Source of the DNA: a virus
Virus record (IMG/VR): IMGVR_UViG_3300025687_000373
Span: 1-21,879 of that record
Direction: 5' to 3' (one strand)
DNA length: 21,879 nt
The position numbers were made by a program, and so were the translations under genes. Positions 7,019 through 14,218 of this stretch are shown here, piece after piece. The first letter of the stretch is position 1; the number at the start of each line of letters is the position of its first letter. The notes under the pieces were generated by a model. It ran no database searches and was not told where the DNA came from. It was given only the letters and a program-made list of their open reading frames with translations.

Positions 7019-8182
7019 GTGAGAACACAGCAACTACATGAAAAAACTACCACACAATCTGACTTTGGTCATGATGCTTGGGGAAGAAACAAAGTAATAC
7101 ATGATGTATCATTGCTACACGGTATGTTTACATATAGCATACCTTCTGTGGTTTGGTATGAAATGTTAGATGATGTAGAACAAACTACAATAACCCATTC
7201 TGTATCTACTGATGGTAAATTAGTAATAACTTCAAACAATCTTAATCAAAAAGTACAATTAAGAACTTTCAGAAACCCCCGTTATGAACCTAATAGGGGG
7301 CAGCTATATTCTACTTCTGTTATACTTCCTAATAGTACAAATGCAGGGCAACGTAGTTGGGGAGTGTTTACTAAGGAAAACGGGACAGGATTTAGATTAA
7401 AGAGTGATGGGAATTTATATGCTTGGCGCAGAACAACTGTTAACTCTGTAACTACTGATATTGAGGAAGTTATATCTATACCCTCTAATATTGATATAGA
7501 GAAAGGCAATATATATGATATACAACACCAATGGCGAGGGGTAGGAGACTACTTCTTCTATATAAATGGGCAGTTGGTACACACATTCAATCTTATAGGC
7601 ACTCTTACAGAATTAAGCATATCTAATCCTGCAATACCCATTGCTTGGGAGTGTATTGATCAGGGAGATGCGGTAGCAATACATGCTGGATGTGTTGATG
7701 TTACTTCTGAAGGTGGTGTGGGAAACGGTAAGATATATGGAGCTATTGTTGCAACAGACGTAGCTCTATCAGGAACATCACAACCAGCATTAATAGTTAG
7801 AAATAAAGACTTGGTTAATTCTTTAATTAACACTAGGGATGTTGAAGCCCTAACAGCAGTGTTTAGTTCTGATACAAGATGTACGGCAGAAGTGTGGGCA
7901 ACTAGGGATGACACAGCTATCACACTTAATGGGGACACTTTCACGAACTATGGAGAGGGACATTTAGAATATCTAATTCCCACTAATGCTACTTTTGACA
8001 CGGCAAAGGCTGTGCAAACTTATGCGGCCAAGACTCCTGCTAATAGCACTGTAGAAACAAGTGCTGTATACCAAGGAGTATCTGAAATAATCCAAACTCC
8101 AGGGGATATATTTATATTTTCTTTTACAGCTACTCCAAATATTGCAGCCTCTGTTACTTATGAATTTGCTGAAGCAATCTAA
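7019..8182 (+). CDS. Lectin-like / fibre-associated virion protein (putative)
   Basis: A 387-aa protein starting at GTG 7019, directly after the preceding TAA. The next in-frame ATG is about 100 bases on and would cut the opening segment MRTQQLHEKTTT. The central part (about residues 80-230) reads like a concanavalin/LamG-type beta-sandwich: RSWGVFTKENGTGFRLKSDG, then WRGVGDYFFYINGQLVHTF, then IAWECIDQG. Such domains bind sugars or form fibre heads. The C-terminal third is Thr/Ala-rich and predicted beta. No catalytic residues can be named. It sits between head decoration and tailspike genes, so an accessory adhesion or head-fibre protein is inferred. Of 15 arginine codons, 11 are AGA/AGG. 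Confidence 0.6.
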   Translation: MRTQQLHEKTTTQSDFGHDAWGRNKVIHDVSLLHGMFTYSIPSVVWYEMLDDVEQTTITHSVSTDGKLVITSNNLNQKVQLRTFRNPRYEPNRGQLYSTSVILPNSTNAGQRSWGVFTKENGTGFRLKSDGNLYAWRRTTVNSVTTDIEEVISIPSNIDIEKGNIYDIQHQWRGVGDYFFYINGQLVHTFNLIGTLTELSISNPAIPIAWECIDQGDAVAIHAGCVDVTSEGGVGNGKIYGAIVATDVALSGTSQPALIVRNKDLVNSLINTRDVEALTAVFSSDTRCTAEVWATRDDTAITLNGDTFTNYGEGHLEYLIPTNATFDTAKAVQTYAAKTPANSTVETSAVYQGVSEIIQTPGDIFIFSFTATPNIAASVTYEFAEAI

Positions 8183-8200
8183 TTTATTATAGGAAATGTT

Positions 8201-8485
8201 ATGAAACCAACTTGTGTATCACTTGGGGAACAAACCTCAGACGGCATCTTATTTAATGGGAAGTCTCTTCTTGCTGGGGTTCTTGTCATCACTGATGGTT
8301 CTAATCCAGCAACTGTTATTTTATATGACAATACTGCAGCATCTGGTAAAAAGCTATTTGAAGCTGTAGTAGCTGGGGCTAGTAATGCAGCATTATTTAT
8401 GTTTGACACTCACGTTCAAGCTGAGAACGGTATTTATCTTGACATTGGGGGCACAGGAGCTTCCTGTATAGTGTATAGGGGCTAA
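8201..8485 (+). CDS. Small beta-strand protein upstream of tailspike
   Basis: A 94-aa protein with AGGA about 8 bases before ATG 8201. It has alternating strands and turns: LLAGVLVITDGSNPATVILYDN, a Lys/Leu segment, then FDTHVQAENGIYLDIGG and a final ASCIVYRG strand. I associate this text with small proteins found beside tailspike or fibre genes in several phages, but I know of no defined activity. It has one Cys, no signal peptide and no membrane span. The stop precedes the next gene by one base, so translation is probably coupled. It may be a joint, chaperone or decoration protein for the receptor-binding complex. Confidence 0.6.
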   Translation: MKPTCVSLGEQTSDGILFNGKSLLAGVLVITDGSNPATVILYDNTAASGKKLFEAVVAGASNAALFMFDTHVQAENGIYLDIGGTGASCIVYRG

Positions 8486-8486
8486 T

Positions 8487-8828
8487 ATGTCCAAGAAACT
8501 CTCATATATACCAGGAGATCATTGGGTTGTTTGCCAACGCTCTGGAAAAGTTATACGTTCTTCTGAGGCTAAGAGAGAGTGGACTGGTCTTATTGTAGCG
8601 CCAGAATATTGGGAACCAAGACACCCACAAGATTTTGTTAGAGTGCGTGCTGAGAATACAGCGGCTAAGGGACTTGTAAATCCCGAACCAACAGATACAT
8701 TTATAACTGGATTCTGCACTACTAGAAGTGCTGTAGCAGGGGTAGCAATCACTGGATGCGCTATAGTAGGATTAGATCCAGAGTATAATGAAATCCCAAC
8801 AGGAACATTTAATAGTAATACATTATGA
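8487..8828 (+). CDS. Zinc-ribbon-derived phage protein with lost cysteines and a pentad-repeat tail
   Basis: A 113-aa protein. Residues 11-52 (DHWVVCQRSGKVIRSSEA ... WEPRHPQDFVR) match a phage family I recall as having two CxxC knuckles before the EPRHPQDFVR signature. Here only C16 remains: S19, A38 and Y41 stand where cysteines would be, so a normal four-Cys zinc site cannot form. Residues 82-97 are three pentads A-V-A-G-V, A-I-T-G-C, A-I-V-G-L plus D. Nearly the same block occurs in the next, 49-aa gene. The stop overlaps that gene's start as ATGA. The role is unknown; its place suggests assembly or attachment of the tailspike. Confidence 0.7.
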   Translation: MSKKLSYIPGDHWVVCQRSGKVIRSSEAKREWTGLIVAPEYWEPRHPQDFVRVRAENTAAKGLVNPEPTDTFITGFCTTRSAVAGVAITGCAIVGLDPEYNEIPTGTFNSNTL

Positions 8829-8974
8829 ATTTGTATTCAAAAGTTTTTTCTTCTGTGGCTGGTGTTGGTGTGTGTGGATATGCCCATACCAGTGTCACAA
8901 TATGTAGTATTGATATTAACAAAGCTGTTGCTGGCATAGCAGTAGCTGGTACAGCAATAGCGGGAATAGAATAA
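8825..8974 (+). CDS. 49-aa pentad-repeat protein
   Basis: A very short gene supported by its junctions. ATG 8825 overlaps the previous stop as ATGA, and its TAA (8972-8974) overlaps the tailspike start as TAATG. The whole product can be read in five-residue units: SVAGV GVCGY AHTSV TICSI, a short break, then AVAGI AVAGT AIAGI E. The last block copies the pattern of residues 82-97 of the upstream 113-aa protein. A-[VI]-x-G-x pentads suggest a small beta-solenoid or a tightly packed glycine-alanine structure; a membrane peptide is the alternative because of the hydrophobicity. Function unknown. Without the coupled start and stop I would not have called it. Confidence 0.6.
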   Translation: MNLYSKVFSSVAGVGVCGYAHTSVTICSIDINKAVAGIAVAGTAIAGIE

Positions 8975-10809
8975 TGGCAACAACTACTTTTGTAGATAAA
9001 GAAACTGTAATTGAGGCAGATTGGTTAAATGATGTTGATGAGCATGTGTATGATCAAACTACTGGTCTACATACGGCGGCTAATATCACTAATGTACCCT
9101 CTGGAAATTTAGCAGCTACTGATGTACAAAGTGCTCTAAATGAGTTACAGACGGGGATAGATGGTGCAGCAACCTATGAGGCTTTAGATAGTGCTGGAGA
9201 TGTAGGCTTTGCCTCTTCTCAAGTACCAGAAGGAGCCAAAGTAGTTCGTAATCTTGCAACTGTTGCAGCTATGGTTGCAGAAACTGGAGTGGTTGTTGGA
9301 GACTATGTGTCAGTACAAGACTATGCTTCTGGAACTACTTCTGGAGTATTATTCTTTAAAGCTGTTACTGCGGCTACAGGAACCGCTGACGGCGGATCAT
9401 ACATAGACTCGACTGGTTCATCAGTACAGTTCAAACAGAATTTCCCATCTGTCATTAGTGTTAAGATGTTTGGTGCTACTGGAGACGGAACTACTGATGA
9501 CACTACTGCCTTGCAAGCATCACTAGATTACGTGCATGCTTCTACCATCGGCGGGTTATACGTTCCAGCAGGAACATATCTTACAGGTAAACTAGAATGG
9601 CCTGGAAACAACATCACACTTCGCGGGGCAGGGTCAGCGTATTCATATAATACGTCAGCCACTCCACGGTCAATTCTCAAAGCTAAGGCTGCTACAACCA
9701 TCGTGCTTGATCTTGTTCAGACTGGGACGGCTGAAGATAGAACAGGGAATCACATTGTTGATATAGGAGTTGATGGTAATTCTATTGCCGCTGTTGGTAT
9801 TGACGTTGCTGGATCAAATGTACTCGAGCAATGCCGTGTGAAAGGTTGTACCACAGCAGGGGTACGTCTATCTAATTATACGAACGGCACTCGGATTGTT
9901 CGATGTGGCCTCAATTCAAATAGTGGATGGGGTATTCAAGTAGAGGGTAGCTCGACTACCACCTATTCAGTTACTGATACAAATACTAGCCTGAATACTG
10001 CAGGTGGTATAAATATTCAAGGTGGTGTGTTAGTCAATTTTAAGAACGTAATTTCAGAATCTAACACTGGTCCAGGATTACGCATTTACAAACCAAACAC
10101 GCACACTAATGCTTTTGAAGGATTCACCTTTGATAACTGTTGGTTTGAGGATAATGCTAGTGCCTCTCCATATTTCACAATAGTGATTGATGCAGATACT
10201 GCTGATCCAGATGCAGGCCCACAAAGAATTTCTTTCAATCAATGTCGGACCACAGCCTCAGCAGCAACTAGAAAGTACGCAAATCTGAATGTAGGTCGTT
10301 GGGTTGAATTTAATAAATGCCAGTTTGATAACTCGACTGAAGCAAATGCTGTAACAATGAGCAGCAACATGCACTACGTCTCTTTTATTGAGTCAACTCA
10401 AGCTACAGGTTCTGATGGTCTTACAGCTACCCAAGTGGATAATGCAATAGCACAAGGCACGAATTGTTGGTGGCATGATCCTGGAGTAAAGCGAGTTGTT
10501 GGTGCTGGGTCTCCTGCAGCCGGCTTTACCAACTCGTGGGTAAATTATGGCAGTGGCTTCGTCCCTGCTGCGTATTGGTTTGATAGAGATGGCCGCATAT
10601 GTATAGAAGGGGTGGTAAAAACAGGCACCCCACCTGCTTCCATATTCACCCTTCCAACAGGATATCGTCCATCATATAACTATGCGTTTGCTCAGGATGC
10701 TGCTGGATCGCATAGCCTTTTATATGTAAACTCTGATGGAACAATTGTACCTAATGTTGGTTCTACAAGTTTCCAGAGTATAGATGGTATTTGTATAGCC
10801 AAGGGGTGA
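8974..10809 (+). CDS. Tailspike, pectate-lyase-like beta-helix
   Basis: A 611-aa receptor-binding protein. Residues 1-30 (TTFVDKETVIEADWLNDVDEHVYD) match the attachment segment common at the start of podovirus tail fibres. Residues 37-63 contain the NLAATDVQSALNEL motif that often marks a trimer-forming neck. From about 160, VISVKMFGATGDGTTDDT and GGLYVPAGTYLTG are the classic opening of the pectate_lyase_3 right-handed beta-helix, which continues with repeated short strands to about 480. Residues 540-611 (GRICIEGVVKTG ... FTLPTGYRPSYN) form a separate C-terminal domain. Such spikes bind and often depolymerise surface polysaccharide; catalytic acids cannot be picked by eye. Arginine codons (13 of 17 CGN) differ from the AGR-rich 387-aa gene upstream, consistent with exchange of the receptor-binding part. 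Confidence 0.85.
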   Translation: MATTTFVDKETVIEADWLNDVDEHVYDQTTGLHTAANITNVPSGNLAATDVQSALNELQTGIDGAATYEALDSAGDVGFASSQVPEGAKVVRNLATVAAMVAETGVVVGDYVSVQDYASGTTSGVLFFKAVTAATGTADGGSYIDSTGSSVQFKQNFPSVISVKMFGATGDGTTDDTTALQASLDYVHASTIGGLYVPAGTYLTGKLEWPGNNITLRGAGSAYSYNTSATPRSILKAKAATTIVLDLVQTGTAEDRTGNHIVDIGVDGNSIAAVGIDVAGSNVLEQCRVKGCTTAGVRLSNYTNGTRIVRCGLNSNSGWGIQVEGSSTTTYSVTDTNTSLNTAGGINIQGGVLVNFKNVISESNTGPGLRIYKPNTHTNAFEGFTFDNCWFEDNASASPYFTIVIDADTADPDAGPQRISFNQCRTTASAATRKYANLNVGRWVEFNKCQFDNSTEANAVTMSSNMHYVSFIESTQATGSDGLTATQVDNAIAQGTNCWWHDPGVKRVVGAGSPAAGFTNSWVNYGSGFVPAAYWFDRDGRICIEGVVKTGTPPASIFTLPTGYRPSYNYAFAQDAAGSHSLLYVNSDGTIVPNVGSTSFQSIDGICIAKG

Positions 10810-10813
10810 TGAT

Positions 10814-11749
10814 ATGAGCACGTCAGGCAGCATTAATTTCTCTGTAAATAGAGATGATCTAATTACAGAGGCTCTTGAACATATAGGAGTGCTGGCAGAG
10901 GGAGATAGCCCTACAGCAGCGCAATTAACCTCGTGTGCTCGCACTCTGAATATGATGGTGAAGAGTTGGCAGACAGATAATTTGCATCTCCATGCTATTA
11001 AGAGAGCTTACCTCTTTCTTGCTAAGAACACGCATGAATACTCTCTATCTAGTAGTGGTGATAATTATACGTATTCATATGTTAAGACGCAGATAGCTGC
11101 AGCAGCTTCTAGTGGTGATAGCACAATCTCTGTGGATAGCATCACAGGCATTAGTAATGCAGATTATATTGGTATAGAGCTTGACGATGGTACTTTGCAG
11201 TGGACTACTGTCAATGGTGCTCCATCTGGATCTACTATCCCTCTAACAGCATCTCTAACTGATGATGTAGCTGTAGACAACTATGTGTTTGCATACACTA
11301 CCAAGGCTGATAGGCCAATGGATATTGTTAAGGCTAGTGTTAGGAACACTTCTAATGTTGATGTAGCTGTAAACAATATTCTACGCAGTGAGTATGTAGA
11401 GCTGTCTAATAAAACTACAGACGGACAAGTTAGTCAAGTGTGGTACGATAGGCACGTAGGTACTGGAACATTACGCACATGGCCTGAAACTGATGACGTA
11501 ACTAATGTTCTTGTGTTGTGGGTTAAGCGTACCATAGAGGATTTTGATACTAGTACGGATGAAATTGACATGCCACAAGAGGCCTATCTTGCTGTAGTGT
11601 TTAACTTAGCAGCATTGCTGGGCTACAAGTATGGGACTCCAACTGCAATTTTAGATAGGATTAGTGCTAAAGCTATGGGATTAAAAGATACTCTAGAAGG
11701 GTATGATAGAGAGGATAGTGTAATGTTCTCTCCTGATTATAGGAATTAA
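10814..11749 (+). CDS. P22 gp4-like tail accessory factor (head-tail adaptor)
   Basis: A 311-aa protein whose N terminus (NRDDLITEALEHIGVLAEGD ... LNMMVKSWQTDN) is the helical adaptor signature of P22 gp4-type proteins, which dock on the portal ring and start tail assembly. P22 gp4 is 166 aa. The extra length includes a beta block at about residues 90-175 (STISVDSITGISNADYIGIE ... LTDDVAVDNYVFAYT) that looks like an inserted Ig-like or beta-sandwich domain. The fold then resumes with DRPMDIVKASVRN and a C-terminal helix region EAYLAVVFNLAALLGYKYG. The stop overlaps the next start as TAATG. Family assignment is good; the nature of the insert is inference. Confidence 0.82.
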   Translation: MSTSGSINFSVNRDDLITEALEHIGVLAEGDSPTAAQLTSCARTLNMMVKSWQTDNLHLHAIKRAYLFLAKNTHEYSLSSSGDNYTYSYVKTQIAAAASSGDSTISVDSITGISNADYIGIELDDGTLQWTTVNGAPSGSTIPLTASLTDDVAVDNYVFAYTTKADRPMDIVKASVRNTSNVDVAVNNILRSEYVELSNKTTDGQVSQVWYDRHVGTGTLRTWPETDDVTNVLVLWVKRTIEDFDTSTDEIDMPQEAYLAVVFNLAALLGYKYGTPTAILDRISAKAMGLKDTLEGYDREDSVMFSPDYRN

Positions 11750-13329
11750 TGATGCGTTTACCTCTTGTTGGAAATATACTAACTAGACGCGCTGATGTTG
11801 CTGTAGATCAGTTTTATAAAAATTGTTACCCAGAAACTGTTGATGAGAACAATCCTTTTGTTACAAAGCGTCCAGGATTAAAAGCTAGTTTAGCATTTAG
11901 TTCTGGAGCGGGTCGTGGGATATACAACTGGAATGGTAATCTATATTCTGTAATAGGAAACACAGTTAGGAAAGGATCTTCAGCACTATCTACTACCCTA
12001 GCCACTACCACTGGAAAAGTGTATTTTTCAGAAACTGGTGGGGGAACCCCAAAGCTTATAATTAATGATTTGACCAACCTATACATTATAGATGCTAGTG
12101 ACAATCTATATTGGCTTGTTGGAGGGGATACAACATATTCAGCTTGGGTTATGTCAACAGCATATAATTCTGGAGATAGGGTTATACCAACAGTTGAAAA
12201 TGGGTTCTTTTATAACGCAAACACAACAGGAACCTCTGACAGCAGTGAACCAACTTGGCCCACAACACTAGGAGATACTGTTGTTGATAATGGGGTTACT
12301 TGGGAATGCGCTGGGTATTACACCAATCTTCCTGATAATATGGTTAGTGGCGTATCTTTCATGGATCAGTATATATTTGTAATGGATAGTGCTGGAGCTA
12401 TATATAACACTAATGTTAATGATCCTACAACTATCACAGCCTCCGACTTCATCACAGCAGAAGATAATCCAGATGTGGGTGTTAGGGTTCACAGACATCT
12501 TAATTACATCGTAGGCTTTGGGCAATATAGTATTGAATTCTTCTATGATGCGGCTAATGCATCAGGCTCTCCATTAAGTAGGGTTAGCGAGGCAGTAAAT
12601 CATGTAGGGTGTGTAAGTGGTGATACAGTAGCCTCTATGGATAATTTTACATTATTTCTTGGTAGAGATAGAACGGGAGAGGCTAAATTATATGGTATAG
12701 AAGGTCTAGCTACTAAAATAGTTTCTACAAAAGCCGTAGATAGAATTATAAATTCTGAAGGATCAAATCTATCTGCTGCATATGGGTATGTAGTAAAATC
12801 TTCTGGGCATGTTTGGTATGTCTTAACACTCACCAGTATTGGCAAAACCCTCGTATATGATTTGATTGATAAGGTGTGGCACTCGTGGAGTTCTTATAAT
12901 GGTAGCACAGAAACATATTTCACAGGAGTAGGCTTTGCGGAAGTAGGTTCTGTGGGTTACATTCTTGATAAGGACAACGGGGACATCTATGAACTTGATG
13001 AGGCCACCTACCAGGATGCTAGTAACATCATAAAAGTACAAGGAACTACAGATATATTTGATGGTGACATCATAAAAAATAAGTTTTGTACTAGGCTAGA
13101 AGTGGTTGGAGATAGAGCTGCCTCAGCAGCTACTTTATCTATATCATGGTCAGATGATGACTATGCTACATTTAATACCCCAAGAAATGTTGATCTTAAC
13201 AGTAGAGCACTGTTAACTAGACTAGGCAAATTCCGTAGAAGGGCTTTTAGGTACACATTTGAAGAAAATCTTCCTATGCGTCTAGAAGCTTTTGATATTG
13301 AAGTTCTTCCAGGAGAGTATGGACAATAA
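11749..13329 (+). CDS. P22 gp10-like tail hub / packaged-DNA stabilisation protein
   Basis: A 526-aa protein following the gp4-like adaptor, as in P22. It opens MMRLPLVGNILTRRADVAVDQ and then YPETV...FVTKRPGL, the usual start of this family, and ends with RALLTRLGKFRRRAFRYTF, close to the conserved LGR(F)RRR tail of gp10-type hubs. It is predicted beta-propeller or beta-rich throughout. Residues about 131-191 (WVMSTAYNSGDRVIP ... EPTWPTTLGDTVVDNGVTWEC) form a self-contained module found in many phage surface proteins and appear inserted; removing it leaves about 466 aa, close to the 472 aa of P22 gp10. The protein should close the portal channel below the adaptor. It starts in a TAATGATG junction. 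Confidence 0.82.
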   Translation: MMRLPLVGNILTRRADVAVDQFYKNCYPETVDENNPFVTKRPGLKASLAFSSGAGRGIYNWNGNLYSVIGNTVRKGSSALSTTLATTTGKVYFSETGGGTPKLIINDLTNLYIIDASDNLYWLVGGDTTYSAWVMSTAYNSGDRVIPTVENGFFYNANTTGTSDSSEPTWPTTLGDTVVDNGVTWECAGYYTNLPDNMVSGVSFMDQYIFVMDSAGAIYNTNVNDPTTITASDFITAEDNPDVGVRVHRHLNYIVGFGQYSIEFFYDAANASGSPLSRVSEAVNHVGCVSGDTVASMDNFTLFLGRDRTGEAKLYGIEGLATKIVSTKAVDRIINSEGSNLSAAYGYVVKSSGHVWYVLTLTSIGKTLVYDLIDKVWHSWSSYNGSTETYFTGVGFAEVGSVGYILDKDNGDIYELDEATYQDASNIIKVQGTTDIFDGDIIKNKFCTRLEVVGDRAASAATLSISWSDDDYATFNTPRNVDLNSRALLTRLGKFRRRAFRYTFEENLPMRLEAFDIEVLPGEYGQ

Positions 13330-13802
13330 TGGCTTCCCCACCCCCTATTAATGATAATATTGGTAGTCACGCTTGGTTAGATTGGTTTAGGCAAATTGAC
13401 AGAGAGATTAGGTCGTTCTCCAGCGTAGTTTGGGGTAACATTAATTTCTCTGGGTCAAACATTACAGACATAACCACTAGAAACCACAATCAATTGCAGA
13501 GTCATGATGGAGGAACTAGTGGGCAGTATTATCACCTAACTCAGGCTCAACACACTGAAGCTACCACTTTCTTTGCTAATACTAATATAACAGGGGCAGA
13601 GGCTGAAACACTATCAAATGGGTCTAATGCAGATAGTTTGCATACACACGATGCATTAACTTTAGGAGCAGCAGAGGTAGTGTCCCCACCATCCTCTGCT
13701 TCAGATACGGGAACAGCAGGGCAAATAGCCTACGATGGCAGTTATTTTTATGTTTGTACTGCAGCTAATACTTGGTTACGGGCACCTATAGCAACATGGT
13801 AG
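13329..13802 (+). CDS. Tail protein in the position of the P22 needle (putative)
   Basis: A 157-aa protein that starts in a TAATG junction with the hub gene. Residues 14-34 (HAWLDWFRQIDREIRS) form an amphipathic helix. RNHNQLQSHDGGTSGQYYHL at about 51-70 is a phage-fibre motif, followed by AQHTEA and an Ala/Glu helical section. The C terminus (TAGQIAYDGSYFYVCTAANTWLRAPIATW) is a small beta unit also seen in fibre proteins. It occupies the slot held by the gp26 needle in P22, but it is shorter and I see no long trimeric coiled coil. A needle, plug or short fibre is therefore an inference from gene order. Confidence 0.6.
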   Translation: MASPPPINDNIGSHAWLDWFRQIDREIRSFSSVVWGNINFSGSNITDITTRNHNQLQSHDGGTSGQYYHLTQAQHTEATTFFANTNITGAEAETLSNGSNADSLHTHDALTLGAAEVVSPPSSASDTGTAGQIAYDGSYFYVCTAANTWLRAPIATW

Positions 13803-14218
13803 AAGAGTACACTTTTAAAATTATACAGCCCTATGAGGTGGAGGATTGGTGGGACAAGTGTTATAAGGCTCTCGCTAGAGCTGTAAATAGACCTACTAGC
13901 AGCCATACTATGAACAATGTGTATGACATGGCTAAAGCAAACAAACTATCAGTCTGTGTCATAATTGACAATGATTATAAGGTTGCAGCTGCTGCTACTA
14001 TACAATTAGTGCCCTATCCTAATGAAAAGATGGTACGTATCATACATCTTGGAGGATGGGAAATAAAGAAATGGGGGCCACTATTCGCAGACTCCATGCG
14101 GGAGTTGCGAATTCAAGTGGGAGCAACACAAATTGAAGCTTTTTGTAGAAAAGGTTTTGAGAGAGTGTTTAGAGAATGGGGATTTAATCCTACTCACACA
14201 ATAATGAGGGGCGCGTAA
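13796..14218 (+). CDS. GNAT-like small protein in the tail/ejection cluster
   Basis: A 140-aa protein. ATG 13796 overlaps the previous stop (ATGGTAG) and is preferred to the in-frame GTG 13772 inside the previous gene. The order of a helical N terminus, strands LSVCVIIDNDYKVAAAATIQL and MVRIIHLGGWEIKKWG, a helix and IEAFCRKGFERVFREWGFNPTHTIM resembles GNAT N-acyltransferase folds, whose last part reads like the usual xGFxxxxxxGF element. The acetyl-CoA P-loop (R/Q-x-x-G-x-G/A) is not clear, so it may be a structural relative rather than an enzyme. It lies where P22 has gene 14. The stop overlaps the next start as TAATG. Confidence 0.6.
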   Translation: MVEEYTFKIIQPYEVEDWWDKCYKALARAVNRPTSSHTMNNVYDMAKANKLSVCVIIDNDYKVAAAATIQLVPYPNEKMVRIIHLGGWEIKKWGPLFADSMRELRIQVGATQIEAFCRKGFERVFREWGFNPTHTIMRGA

